This document shows positions 1 to 7,025 of a stretch of 7,843 nt of DNA, piece by piece (the stretch's first letter is position 1; every line of letters begins with the position of its first letter). The notes below the pieces were generated by a model that worked only from the letters and a program-made list of their open reading frames with translations, did no database searches and had not been told where the DNA came from. The DNA is from JBFGCA01 sp041567315. Its GTDB lineage: Bacteria; Acidobacteriota; Thermoanaerobaculia; Multivoradales; JAHEKO01. The DNA is taken from the NCBI GenBank assembly GCA_041567315.1, contig JBFGCA010000163.1:1-7843 (forward strand), read 5' to 3'. The position numbers and the translations under genes are program-made.

Positions 1-2585
1 CCACCACGGGCTGCTTGCAGGTGGTCGGCGCCGCGCACCGCCAGCACCCGCTCGACGGTGCGGTCGTGCTCCGGCAGGAGCACGCGTTCGAAGAAGCCGC
101 GGTCGGGGGCCAGGTCGGCGTAGAGCGAGGCGATCGCCATGTCGGCCTTGCCCAGCACCATCTCGACGTCGTCCAGCAGGTTGCGGAAGACGCTCCAGCC
201 GGTGGCCATCTCGGCGAGGGTCTCGAAGCCGTGCTCGGCGATCGCCCGCTCGAGGCCGGTACCGAGACCCAGCCAGCCGGGGAGCAGGTGGCGGCTCTGG
301 GTCCAGGCGAAGACCCAGGGGATGGCGCGCAGGCTCTCGATACCCTCGCCCGAGCGCCGGGCGGCGGGGCGCGAGCCGATGCGCATGCGCTCGATGACGT
401 CGATCGGGGTGGCGTGGCGGAAGTACCCGGGGAAGGCGGGGTCGTCGTAGACGATGGCCCGGTAGCGCGCCCGGCTGCCCTCCGCGAGGGTGGCCATCGC
501 CTCGCGCCAGGCGGCGGGCGCCGCGGTGGCCTCGTCCCCCCCGAGCCCCGCCTCCTCCCGCGCCGTGGCCAGGATCACCGCGCCGGCGGTGCGCTCGAGG
601 GTGCGCAGGGCGATCCCCCGCAGGCCGTACTTCTCGTGGATGACCTCCCCCTGCTCGGTGAGGCGCAGGTGGCCGTTCAAGGCGCCCGGCGGCGAGGCCA
701 GGACCGCGCGGTGGGTGGGGCCGCCGCCGCGGCCGACGGTGCCGCCGCGGCCGTGGAACAGGGTCAGCGCCACGCCCGCCTCGCGGGTCAACCGGCCGAG
801 GCCCTCCTCGGCCCGCTGCAGCGCCCAGCGGGAGGCGGCGATGCCGCCGTCCTTGGAGCTGTCGCTGTAGCCGATCATCACCGTCTGGCGGCGGCCGCGG
901 GCTTCGAGATGGGCGCGGTAGACCGGGTCCCCGAAGAGCGCGCCGGTGATCCCGGGGGCGGCGTCGAGGTCGGCGACGGTCTCGAAGAGCGGCGCAACGT
1001 CGAGCGGCACCGGCTCCCCGCTCGCCGCCATCCCGCCCCAGCGCGCCAGCAGCAGCACCGAGAGCACGTCGTCGGCTCCCTCTGCCATGCTCACGATGAA
1101 GGGGCCGATCGAGCGCCGGCCGAAGCGGGTGCGGGCGCTGGCCAGGGCGACGAACACCCGGCGCACGGCCTGCCCCTCGGCGCCGGGATCGCCGGCGAGA
1201 TCGTCTCCCTCCGCGAGCGCCCCTCGCAGGCGCTCGGCGCGCTCCCCGGCCGGGCGCTCGAGCCAGCCCGCCTCGGCCAGCAGCCGACCCACTACCCGCC
1301 GATGGACCAGGGCGTCCTGGCGCACGTCGAGGGTGGCGAGGTGGAAGCCGAAGGTCCGGACCCGGCGCAGCGCCCGCCGCACGGCGAAGAGGCCGGCGTT
1401 CTCTCCCCGGTGGGTGCGCAGGCTGCCGGCGATCGCCTCGAGGTCGGCGGCCAGCTCGCGCGCCGAGCCGTAGCCCGCCGCGCCCCCGTCCGCGGTGCGC
1501 CGCAGGCGCGCCCTCATCAGGGTGAGGAGCGCCCGATAGGGCATGTCGCGGTGGCGGGGCGGGACCGCGTCGCGCACCTCCGGGAGCCGGGCGCCGTAGG
1601 CCGCGATCCGGTCGCGCACCGCGTCGGCCACCCCGACCCGGTCGGTGGTCTGTGAGAGTCGCGTGGCCAGCCGCCCCAGCTCGCCGGCGTAGAGGTCGAG
1701 GACCAGGGCGCGCTGGCGCTCCAGGGTCTCGAGGATGGTCTCCGCGGTGACGTTGGGATTGCCGTCCATGTCGCCGCCCACCCAGGAGGCGAAGCGCAGC
1801 AGCGGCCGCTCCGGCAGCGGCTCGGCGGCCGGCGCCCCGAAGCACCGTTCCAGAGCCTCCTCGAGCGCCTCGTAGAAGGCGGGCACGACGCGGTAGATCA
1901 GGTCGGTCAGGTAGAACAGGACGTGCTCGCGCTCGTCGGCCACCGACGGGCGGACGGCCGGGTGCTCGGCGGTCTGCCAGGCGACGGTGACGTCGTTGCG
2001 CAGGCGGGCGCGGTTGGCGCGCTCCTCGGAAGGCGTCAGGGTGCCGTCGAGCCGCTCCACCAGGCGCCGGGCCATCCGCTGCTCGGCGAGCAGCAGGGCG
2101 CGGCGGGTCGCCTCGGTGGGGTGGGCGGTGAAGACCGGCTCGACCACCACGCGCCGCAGCAGCTCGGCGGCGGCCGGCGCGCCGAGGCCGCGTTCGGCCA
2201 GCTCGGAGAGAACCGCGAGCAGGCTGCCCCGCTGCGGCCTCGACTTGTCCCGCAGGTAGTCGCGGCGCCGGCGGATGCGGTGGATCTTCTCCGCCAGGTT
2301 CACCACCCCGAAATAGGCCGAGAACGAGCGCACCAGGTCCACCGCCGTCCGCGGCTCGAGGCCGGCGAGCCCGGCCGCCAACCGTGCGACCCCGGCCGCC
2401 CCACCGCGCTCCCGCTCGGCGATCGCCGCCCGCCGCGCCGCCTCCACCCGCTCGAAGAGCGCCGCGCCCCCCTGCTCGCGGATCACCTCGCCGACGATCG
2501 ACCCCAGCAGGCTGACGTCGCGCCGCAGCGGCTCGTCCTTGGCCGGGAAATCGACCGCCCGCAGCTCCTCGTCCAGGACGGTCAT
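1..2585 (-). CDS. ppc: Phosphoenolpyruvate carboxylase, C-terminus cut by window edge
   Basis: This cytosolic enzyme carboxylates phosphoenolpyruvate with bicarbonate to give oxaloacetate and phosphate, refilling the TCA cycle. Reading leftwards from the ATG at 2585-2583 (MTVLDEELRAVDF), one frame stays open for 861 codons to the edge. Motifs fall in order: TAHPTE at residues 153-158 with catalytic His155, GGDMDGNP at 270-277, GYSDSSKDGG at 572-581 (Lys578), FHGRGGTVGRGGGP from 610 (His611, Arg613), IPWVFAWTQSR at 755-765, and EMVLGKAD with Lys813, which matches an aspartate-inhibition lysine of the E. coli enzyme. E. coli Ppc has 883 residues; here each motif sits about 30-40 residues later, so roughly 60-70 C-terminal residues are missing. 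The remaining allosteric residues would lie in that missing part. The Shine-Dalgarno site is weak. The gene is more GC-rich than its neighbours and is divergent from them. Family assignment is near certain. Confidence 0.97.
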   Translation of the reverse strand, partial: MTVLDEELRAVDFPAKDEPLRRDVSLLGSIVGEVIREQGGAALFERVEAARRAAIAERERGGAAGVARLAAGLAGLEPRTAVDLVRSFSAYFGVVNLAEKIHRIRRRRDYLRDKSRPQRGSLLAVLSELAERGLGAPAAAELLRRVVVEPVFTAHPTEATRRALLLAEQRMARRLVERLDGTLTPSEERANRARLRNDVTVAWQTAEHPAVRPSVADEREHVLFYLTDLIYRVVPAFYEALEEALERCFGAPAAEPLPERPLLRFASWVGGDMDGNPNVTAETILETLERQRALVLDLYAGELGRLATRLSQTTDRVGVADAVRDRIAAYGARLPEVRDAVPPRHRDMPYRALLTLMRARLRRTADGGAAGYGSARELAADLEAIAGSLRTHRGENAGLFAVRRALRRVRTFGFHLATLDVRQDALVHRRVVGRLLAEAGWLERPAGERAERLRGALAEGDDLAGDPGAEGQAVRRVFVALASARTRFGRRSIGPFIVSMAEGADDVLSVLLLARWGGMAASGEPVPLDVAPLFETVADLDAAPGITGALFGDPVYRAHLEARGRRQTVMIGYSDSSKDGGIAASRWALQRAEEGLGRLTREAGVALTLFHGRGGTVGRGGGPTHRAVLASPPGALNGHLRLTEQGEVIHEKYGLRGIALRTLERTAGAVILATAREEAGLGGDEATAAPAAWREAMATLAEGSRARYRAIVYDDPAFPGYFRHATPIDVIERMRIGSRPAARRSGEGIESLRAIPWVFAWTQSRHLLPGWLGLGTGLERAIAEHGFETLAEMATGWSVFRNLLDDVEMVLGKADMAIASLYADLAPDRGFFERVLLPEHDRTVERVLAVRGADHLQAARG

Positions 2586-2891
2586 GAGGCCGCCAGTCTA
2601 GATCGGGCGGCGTAGCGGAGCAGGAGTGCGCTTCTCGGCGCGCCCGGCGGTCGGGGCGTCAGCCGGACACCGGACCTCGGGGGCACCAGCCCACTGAATG
2701 TACGCGGTGTACTTGGTTCGGACCTTCGACGGCCCTGGGAGTAGCCGGGGTGACATCCTAGCGTCCTAGCGTCAAGACGCTTGCGCTTCCGATCGGGCAA
2801 GAGCCATTCGGAAAACGACGCTGTGCAGGGCAGTGCCGGGTGTGCCGTGGGACCGCACGCCCAGCGGATGACGTAGACTCGCTGTATTCTA
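2586..2891. other. Divergent intergenic spacer between ppc and the TonB-like gene
   Basis: This 306-base stretch must hold the promoters for ppc (leftward) and for the TonB-like gene (rightward). I see no convincing coding sequence. The open frames across it on both strands have unnatural Arg/Pro/Ser-rich composition and match no family I know. A TATTCT hexamer at 2885-2890 resembles a -10 box. It lies directly against the ATG at 2892, so it would give a transcript starting inside the gene; I do not trust it. A tandem 8-mer with a hairpin (2757-2781) and a spaced 6-base inverted repeat (TTCCGA at 2787-2792, TCGGAA at 2808-2813) are the only structures I can point to. Confidence 0.6.
2757..2781. 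repeat. Tandem 8-mer (CCTAGCGT x2) running into a small hairpin
   Basis: CCTAGCGT occurs at 2757-2764 and again immediately at 2765-2772. The second copy forms the left arm of the perfect inverted repeat AGCGTCAAGACGCT (2768-2781), which can fold as a five-pair stem with a CAAG loop. It sits between two divergent genes. It could be a protein-binding site, a weak attenuator or chance. No T-run follows on either strand, so an intrinsic terminator is unlikely. The repeat is seen directly; any function is unknown. Confidence 0.4.
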
Positions 2892-3384
2892 ATGGACCAC
2901 TCGCTCAGTGCCCACCGCCGTGGATTTGCCACCGCGCTAGCCGTGCTGGCGCTGTCAGTGCCAGTGGTCTCCTCGGCAGCGCAGACCTCTCCAGCCGTCG
3001 TCAAGGCGCTGGAAGAGGCGGAGACTCTGATGGAGCAAGGTGACTACCAGGCGGCCATCGGGGGGCGAGCCGGCCACCCCGATCCCGGTGGGTGGTGAGG
3101 TCAAGGCACCGGTAAAGTGCTTCTCACCGCCGCCCCGATACACCGAAAACGCCCGGAAGGCGCGGATTCAGGGCGCCGTAGTCGTCGAGGCGATCATCGA
3201 CAAGAAAGGCAACGTCAACGGCGTGAAGGTGCTCAAGGGCCTGTCGGAGGATCTCGACCAGGCAGCCGCCTATGCGGTGAGGAGGTGGAAGTTCAGGCCG
3301 GCGACCCTCCACGGAAAACCGGTCGCGGTCATCTATAACCTGAGGATCAACTTCCGGCTTGAAAAGCGCCCTCGCACGAGGTAG
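2892..3384 (+). pseudogene. TonB C-terminal-domain protein split by a one-base frameshift
   Basis: The first part begins at ATG 2892 (in-frame stop at 2874, no clear Shine-Dalgarno site). It encodes a signal peptide with hydrophobic core around residues 11-27 and likely cleavage near Ala30. A helix resembling the first half of a TPR unit follows (ALEEAETLMEQGDYQAAI, 39-56), then the frame runs off to a stop at 3098. The second part, in the +1 frame to TAG at 3384, carries a clear TonB C-terminal fold: RYTENARKARIQGAVVVEA, DKKGNV, VKVLKGL, AVRRWKFRPA, GKPVAVIYNLRINF. Dropping one G from the six at 3060-3065 joins the parts into a continuous 163-residue protein (QAAI then GGEPATPIPVGGEVK). Such signal-peptide proteins lack the N-terminal membrane anchor of classical TonB, and no exbB/exbD lies nearby, so a role in energising transport is doubtful. 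It may be a real pseudogene, a sequencing error, or, less likely, a frameshift-expressed gene. Confidence 0.75.
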
Positions 3385-3395
3385 GGCGTCAGCGC

Positions 3396-4073
3396 ATGCA
3401 GGAGACTTCGCGGCCCACGCGCCCACCGCGCCGAGGGCGCTTCTGGCATCGTCTGCTGGCGGCTGTCGCGATGCTGGTGGGCCTTGGCGCGGGGCTCCAC
3501 CTCCTGCTGTCGAGCGGCGTCGGGGTCCGCTGCAACGAGGCCGGCTCATCCGGCGACCTGAAGCTGCGTTGCCACCTGGACATCGCCGCACCGCCAGAGG
3601 CCGTCTGGCAGGCGTTCACCCGCACCGACGAACCGCGTCCCTATTACTTCGACGCCGTGCTCCAGGCGCGGCTTGAGCCCGGTGGTCGCTGGCGCTTCGT
3701 GACCGAAGACCTCGCGCGGCTGCTTGCCAGCGGCGAGGTGCTGGCGCTCGATCCGCCGCACCGCTTCGAGCACTCCTTCGCGGCGGCGGACTTGGACGAT
3801 CCAGCGAGCCGCATCACCGTCCGGATCGAGCCGGTGGCTGGTGGCAGCCGGGTCTTTCTCGCCCACGACCGTTTCGCGGACAAGACCGCAACCTACCGGC
3901 GTTTTCGGCAGGCCCACCCACTCGCGCTCGCCGCGCTGAAGTCAATCCTCGAGACCGGCGAGCTGCCGATTCGCGCGCGCCTCTACACTGCGATCTTCAA
4001 GCCTGGAATGAAGCTTTTTACGGTCCGCGCGGAGCCGTGGGAGCTGACTTCCGAGCGGCTGGCAGACAACTGA
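3396..4073 (+). CDS. Membrane-anchored SRPBCC/AHSA1-type domain protein
   Basis: This 225-residue protein starts at ATG 3396, 11 bases after the TonB-like stop, with only a weak AGGG-type ribosome site, so co-transcription with that gene is likely. Residues 1-19 are Arg/Pro-rich and basic. Residues 20-40 form one hydrophobic helix, probably an inner-membrane anchor with the N-terminus inside. From about 57 to 160 the pattern is that of a START-like SRPBCC domain of the AHSA1 type: HLDIAAPPEAVWQAFT, then ARLEPGGRWRFV, GEVLALDPPHRFEHSF, and a VRIEPVAGGSRVFLAHDRF strand pair. A helix at about 174-188 (HPLALAALKSILETG) fits the C-terminal helix that closes the hydrophobic pocket. A tail of some 35 residues (190-225) is not explained. 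The fold usually binds hydrophobic ligands or acts as a chaperone-like module; no ligand can be inferred. The anchor is unusual, since most AHSA1 proteins are soluble. Confidence 0.85.
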   Translation: MQETSRPTRPPRRGRFWHRLLAAVAMLVGLGAGLHLLLSSGVGVRCNEAGSSGDLKLRCHLDIAAPPEAVWQAFTRTDEPRPYYFDAVLQARLEPGGRWRFVTEDLARLLASGEVLALDPPHRFEHSFAAADLDDPASRITVRIEPVAGGSRVFLAHDRFADKTATYRRFRQAHPLALAALKSILETGELPIRARLYTAIFKPGMKLFTVRAEPWELTSERLADN

Positions 4074-4090
4074 CAGGCTCCTCCGCGGCG

Positions 4091-4109
4091 AGAAGCTCAC
4101 CGAGCTTCT
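4091..4109 (+). terminator. Stem-loop after the SRPBCC gene, possible terminator without U-tract
   Basis: AGAAGCT (4091-4097) and AGCTTCT (4103-4109) are perfect inverted arms around a CACCG loop, starting 18 bases after the SRPBCC stop codon. The position suits transcription termination or mRNA 3'-end protection. The following bases are TGGCGG rather than T-rich, so it is not a canonical intrinsic terminator. Confidence 0.35.
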
Positions 4110-4239
4110 TGGCGGTCAACAGGCTCAGCGCTGATCTCGGGGAGATGCAGTGCCCCAATGGTGCACCAGAAAGACGGCAGATAGCCTGCAGAGGAAAGCC
4201 TGGTCGAGACTAGGAGAGCAGCGATCGGGTCTGAGCGTC

Positions 4240-4256
4240 GCGATAGGATCCATCGC
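4240..4256. promoter_or_regulatory. Short inverted repeat upstream of the hydrolase gene
   Basis: GCGAT (4240-4244) and ATCGC (4252-4256) form 5-base arms around AGGATCC, 41 bases before the hydrolase ATG. The location would suit an operator or a 5'-leader hairpin. The arms are short enough to arise by chance, and I could not place a convincing -35/-10 pair beside it. The rest of the 4074-4297 spacer shows no supportable gene. Confidence 0.2.
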
Positions 4257-4285
4257 TACAGGAACCTCTCCAAGTTCACATCCCC

Positions 4286-4291
4286 AGGGAG
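4286..4291 (+). promoter_or_regulatory. Ribosome binding site of the hydrolase gene
   Basis: AGGGAG lies 6 bases before the ATG at 4298. It is the best Shine-Dalgarno match in the window and supports this start over the next in-frame ATG (residue 22), which would remove the signal peptide. Confidence 0.75.
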
Positions 4292-4297
4292 TCCGCC

Positions 4298-7018
4298 ATG
4301 GATACCAGGCTGGTCCTGACATTGGCCTTCGCGTTGCTTGCCAACCTGCCGCTGTCCGGCATGGCCCTGGCCCTCGAGATCATGTATTTGCGGGTGCCGC
4401 CGACGGAAGACCCCTGCACGGATCCGGTTCAGGCGGGTGGCTACGCTGTCGTTCCGGAGCAGCTGAGGAATCAGGAGGGGGCTGCGGCCACAATCGCCGG
4501 AAGCGGCTGCGGCGCTGACACCCATTGCGGACGCCTGATCGGGAGCCTGCGAGCCGCCGCCAGGACCGGGGCCGCTCGGGAGATTCTGATCCGGGCTTCA
4601 GTCGAGCATCATTTCGTCGCCACCGGCGACTTTCCGGCTGACGAGACTCATGCCAGAGCCCTCGCCGATCTAGCCGTCACCGGCCGCGCCAGTTACGGCA
4701 GCCTGCAAGAGATCGGCTCCGACAAGGAGGCGCTGGCTGACTCGCTGGTGGCAGACGTGCGAGGACGGATCAACGATCGCCTGCCCGCCGGTCACCCGGG
4801 CCGGGATCCCGCCGACGTGGTCCTGCTGCCCAGCATCGAGCAAGCCCTCGACCGCGCCTACGAGGTGGCGTGGTCGATTCGTGGGCCGAGCCAGTACCGG
4901 CAGGCGAATCGTCCCGGTCTGGGCTGGGTAGCGGTCTCGGGCGAGGACGATTCGCCGCATCGACCCGTCAACGTGCCCTCCGCTCCCTATCCACAGTACG
5001 ACCTGACGCTAGCCGTGCCCAAGGGCGGGCAGCCTCCGACATTGGAGGTCACGACGCGGTACGTTGTCATCTCCGACAGCGTGGACGACAGCTATCCGGT
5101 GGATCTCGGCACTCTTCCTGTTGACCAGCAGCCGGCCCCGATCGACACCGATGTGGTCCTGTACATCCACGGCCACGGCTCGAGTGCGGAGGAAGCCCTC
5201 TCCCTGGCCGATGAGCTCTTGGAACAGGGGGAGGCTCGGCAACGGCCGCTCGCGATCCTCGCGGCCGATCTGCCCTCCTACGCCTACTCTTCCAGAATCA
5301 GACCGGGCGACCTGCCGGCGTCGAACCGCAGATACTACCCAGGTCTGGATCTGATCGAGGCCTTCATCCTTGAGTTCGTGGCGGCGCTGAACGAGCAGCT
5401 ACCGGGCCTCGAAGATCGAATCGTGGCCGTTGTCGGCGGCAGTCTCGGTGGCAACATGACGTTGCGGCTCGGCCGTCGAGATAGCGTCGCGTACCCGTGG
5501 CTGCGGAACGTCGTTTCGTGGTCTCCAGCCTCGTCGTGGGCGCCGTTCTGGGACCGCTCATGTACCTTCTTCCCCGTGGCCAAGGTAAAGGCCTGCATGG
5601 CCGTCTGGGCTCTGGAAGGTCATCCGTCGGCGGCCTGGATCACGGGGCCCGGCCTGATGAATCAGCGCGAACGACCCGACCGAAGCCGCCGGGAGTTCTT
5701 TTCGCACAGATTGCCGTTTCCCCTTCAAGAAGGAGTCGGGGTGTACGACACGGCAACCCGGTGGTACCGGGACAACTGGCCGTGCAAGAACAGCTCTCTT
5801 GGTGCGTCCGCGTTGTTTATGAAGGAGATCTACCACAAGTTTTATCGACGCTGGCACTGGCGGATCGCCTACGAGCAGATGATGTTCAGCCATACGTCAC
5901 CCATTTCGGCCGTTAGCGATGATCCGCTATACACAGCGATCACCTCGCGTCTGCTTCTTCTGGCCGGCGAGTCGGATGACACCAAGCCGGAGCACCTCTA
6001 TTCGAGCACCGAGCAGATGGCGGAGGGAATGGGGGCCGTCGATGGTACGGCCCTGTTCGTAGCCGACACGGGTCACTCGATTCATGCGGAACGGCCGAGA
6101 CTCCTGGCGGGACGCATCTTGGCGTTTCTGTATCCGCCAACGGTGACGACGAACCCCGCGAGCGACATCACCGGGACCGGCGCGCGCTTGAACGCGACGG
6201 TCAACCCGAACGGAGCACCAGTCACACTGCAATTCGACTACGGCCCGACGCCGGCCTTCGGCGGCGTGACCACCCTCGCGATCGGAGCGAGCACAGTTCC
6301 TCTCGAGGTGGACCGTCCTGTGAGCGGCCTGGAGTGCGGCAGCGCCTACCATTTCCAGGCTCGGTTGAGCTCCCAGGCCGGGGAGCTCACCGGTTTGACG
6401 CGCAGCTTCACCACCAGCCCGTGCTCGCCGCCGACGGTGACCACCAACCCCGCGAGCGATATCGGCCAGAGCAGCGCGCGGCTCAACGCCACCGTCGATC
6501 CCAACGGCCTGCCGACCAGGCTCGTTTTCGACTACGGCCCGACGCCGGCCTTCGGCAGCCAGACGACCCTCTCGGTCGGGGCGGGCGCCGCCGAGGCCGC
6601 GATCGGCAGAGCGCTCGGCGGTCTGGAGTGCGGCAGCGCCTACCATTTCCGGGCTCGAGTGAGCTCGCAGGCCGGGGAGGACACCGGTTTCACGCGCAGC
6701 TTCACCACCAGCCCGTGCTCGCCGCCGACGGTGACCACCAACCCCGCGAGCGACATCGGCCAGAACAGCGCGCGGCTCAACGCCACCGTCGATCCCAACG
6801 GCCTGCCGACCACGCTCGTCTTCGACTACGGCCCGACGCCGGCCTTCGGCAGCCAGACGATCCTCTCGGTCGGGGCGGGCACCGCTACGGTCGCAGTGGG
6901 CAGAGCGGTTGGCGGCCTGGAGTGCGGCAGCGCCTACCACTTCCGGGCTCGGGTGAGCTCCCAGGCCGGGGAGGACACCGGTCTGACACGCAGCTTCACG
7001 ACCAGTCCGTGTGGATGA
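4298..7018 (+). CDS. Secreted alpha/beta hydrolase with three C-terminal FN3-like repeats
   Basis: This 906-residue protein has a signal peptide at 1-25 (hydrophobic core LVLTLAFALLANLPL, likely cleavage after ALA). Residues 26 to about 280 form a region I do not recognise, with cysteines at 40, 71 and 77. From about 284 an alpha/beta-hydrolase domain follows: strand DVVLYI with HGHGSS at 291-296 (oxyanion loop), nucleophile elbow GGSLGGN with probable catalytic Ser382, an aromatic-rich lid (about 410-545, including RWYRDNWPC and RRWHWRIAYEQMMFSH), then LLLLAGESDD with a probable acid at Asp560 or 561, and DTGHSIH with probable His593. Three gap-free 98-residue FN3-like repeats (613-906) end the protein at CG-stop. 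They have no visible C-terminal anchor or sorting tag. The substrate is unknown: an esterase, lipase or polymer-degrading role is plausible, with the repeats acting as spacers or binding modules. Codon GC is visibly lower than in ppc. The VWA-like gene begins 7 bases downstream. Confidence 0.9.
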   Translation: MDTRLVLTLAFALLANLPLSGMALALEIMYLRVPPTEDPCTDPVQAGGYAVVPEQLRNQEGAAATIAGSGCGADTHCGRLIGSLRAAARTGAAREILIRASVEHHFVATGDFPADETHARALADLAVTGRASYGSLQEIGSDKEALADSLVADVRGRINDRLPAGHPGRDPADVVLLPSIEQALDRAYEVAWSIRGPSQYRQANRPGLGWVAVSGEDDSPHRPVNVPSAPYPQYDLTLAVPKGGQPPTLEVTTRYVVISDSVDDSYPVDLGTLPVDQQPAPIDTDVVLYIHGHGSSAEEALSLADELLEQGEARQRPLAILAADLPSYAYSSRIRPGDLPASNRRYYPGLDLIEAFILEFVAALNEQLPGLEDRIVAVVGGSLGGNMTLRLGRRDSVAYPWLRNVVSWSPASSWAPFWDRSCTFFPVAKVKACMAVWALEGHPSAAWITGPGLMNQRERPDRSRREFFSHRLPFPLQEGVGVYDTATRWYRDNWPCKNSSLGASALFMKEIYHKFYRRWHWRIAYEQMMFSHTSPISAVSDDPLYTAITSRLLLLAGESDDTKPEHLYSSTEQMAEGMGAVDGTALFVADTGHSIHAERPRLLAGRILAFLYPPTVTTNPASDITGTGARLNATVNPNGAPVTLQFDYGPTPAFGGVTTLAIGASTVPLEVDRPVSGLECGSAYHFQARLSSQAGELTGLTRSFTTSPCSPPTVTTNPASDIGQSSARLNATVDPNGLPTRLVFDYGPTPAFGSQTTLSVGAGAAEAAIGRALGGLECGSAYHFRARVSSQAGEDTGFTRSFTTSPCSPPTVTTNPASDIGQNSARLNATVDPNGLPTTLVFDYGPTPAFGSQTILSVGAGTATVAVGRAVGGLECGSAYHFRARVSSQAGEDTGLTRSFTTSPCG
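6134..7012 (+). repeat. Three tandem 294-bp repeats encoding FN3-like domains
   Basis: Units begin at 6134, 6428 and 6722, each with the codons for PPTVTTNPASDI, and each spans 98 codons; the third ends at the Cys905 codon. Shared landmarks are ARLNATV(N/D)PNG, FDYGPTPAFG, GLECGSAYHF, SSQAGE and TRSFTTSPC. By hand alignment units 2 and 3 differ at 10 of 98 residues and are almost identical in DNA, while units 1 and 2 differ at about 28. This points to a recent duplication or gene conversion of the last two units. Each unit has exactly two cysteines, 29 residues apart (680/709, 778/807, 876/905). The pattern fits fibronectin-III-like domains of secreted bacterial enzymes. Confidence 0.95.
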
Positions 7019-7025
7019 TGGAGTC

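Noticed and set aside
1755..1778. Met instead of Arg in the ppc motif GGDMDGNP as a possible defect
   Set aside because: I recall this variant from other bacterial carboxylases, and all other catalytic motifs are intact, so it is more likely a lineage difference than a lesion.
2698..2769. Short plus-strand frame beginning MYAVYLVRTFDG, faintly like the start of a GIY-YIG domain
   Set aside because: It stops after 23 codons and none of the later GIY-YIG motifs appear in any frame downstream, so the likeness is probably chance.
2582..3004. 140-codon open frame on the minus strand between ppc and the TonB-like gene
   Set aside because: It overlaps the signal-peptide coding part of the TonB-like gene and the ppc start, is Arg/Pro/Ser-rich and matches no family known to me.
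3124..3591. 155-codon minus-strand frame across the TonB domain and SRPBCC start
   Set aside because: It is antisense to two recognisable domains and has no recognisable motif of its own.
4150..4518. 122-codon plus-strand frame overlapping the hydrolase start
   Set aside because: It overlaps the signal-peptide region in another frame and has no domain pattern. The hydrolase ATG has the good ribosome binding site.
6134..7012. Possible CRISPR array or non-coding tandem repeat
   Set aside because: The units are 294 bp, contiguous, in frame and coding, with no short repeat/unique spacer pattern.
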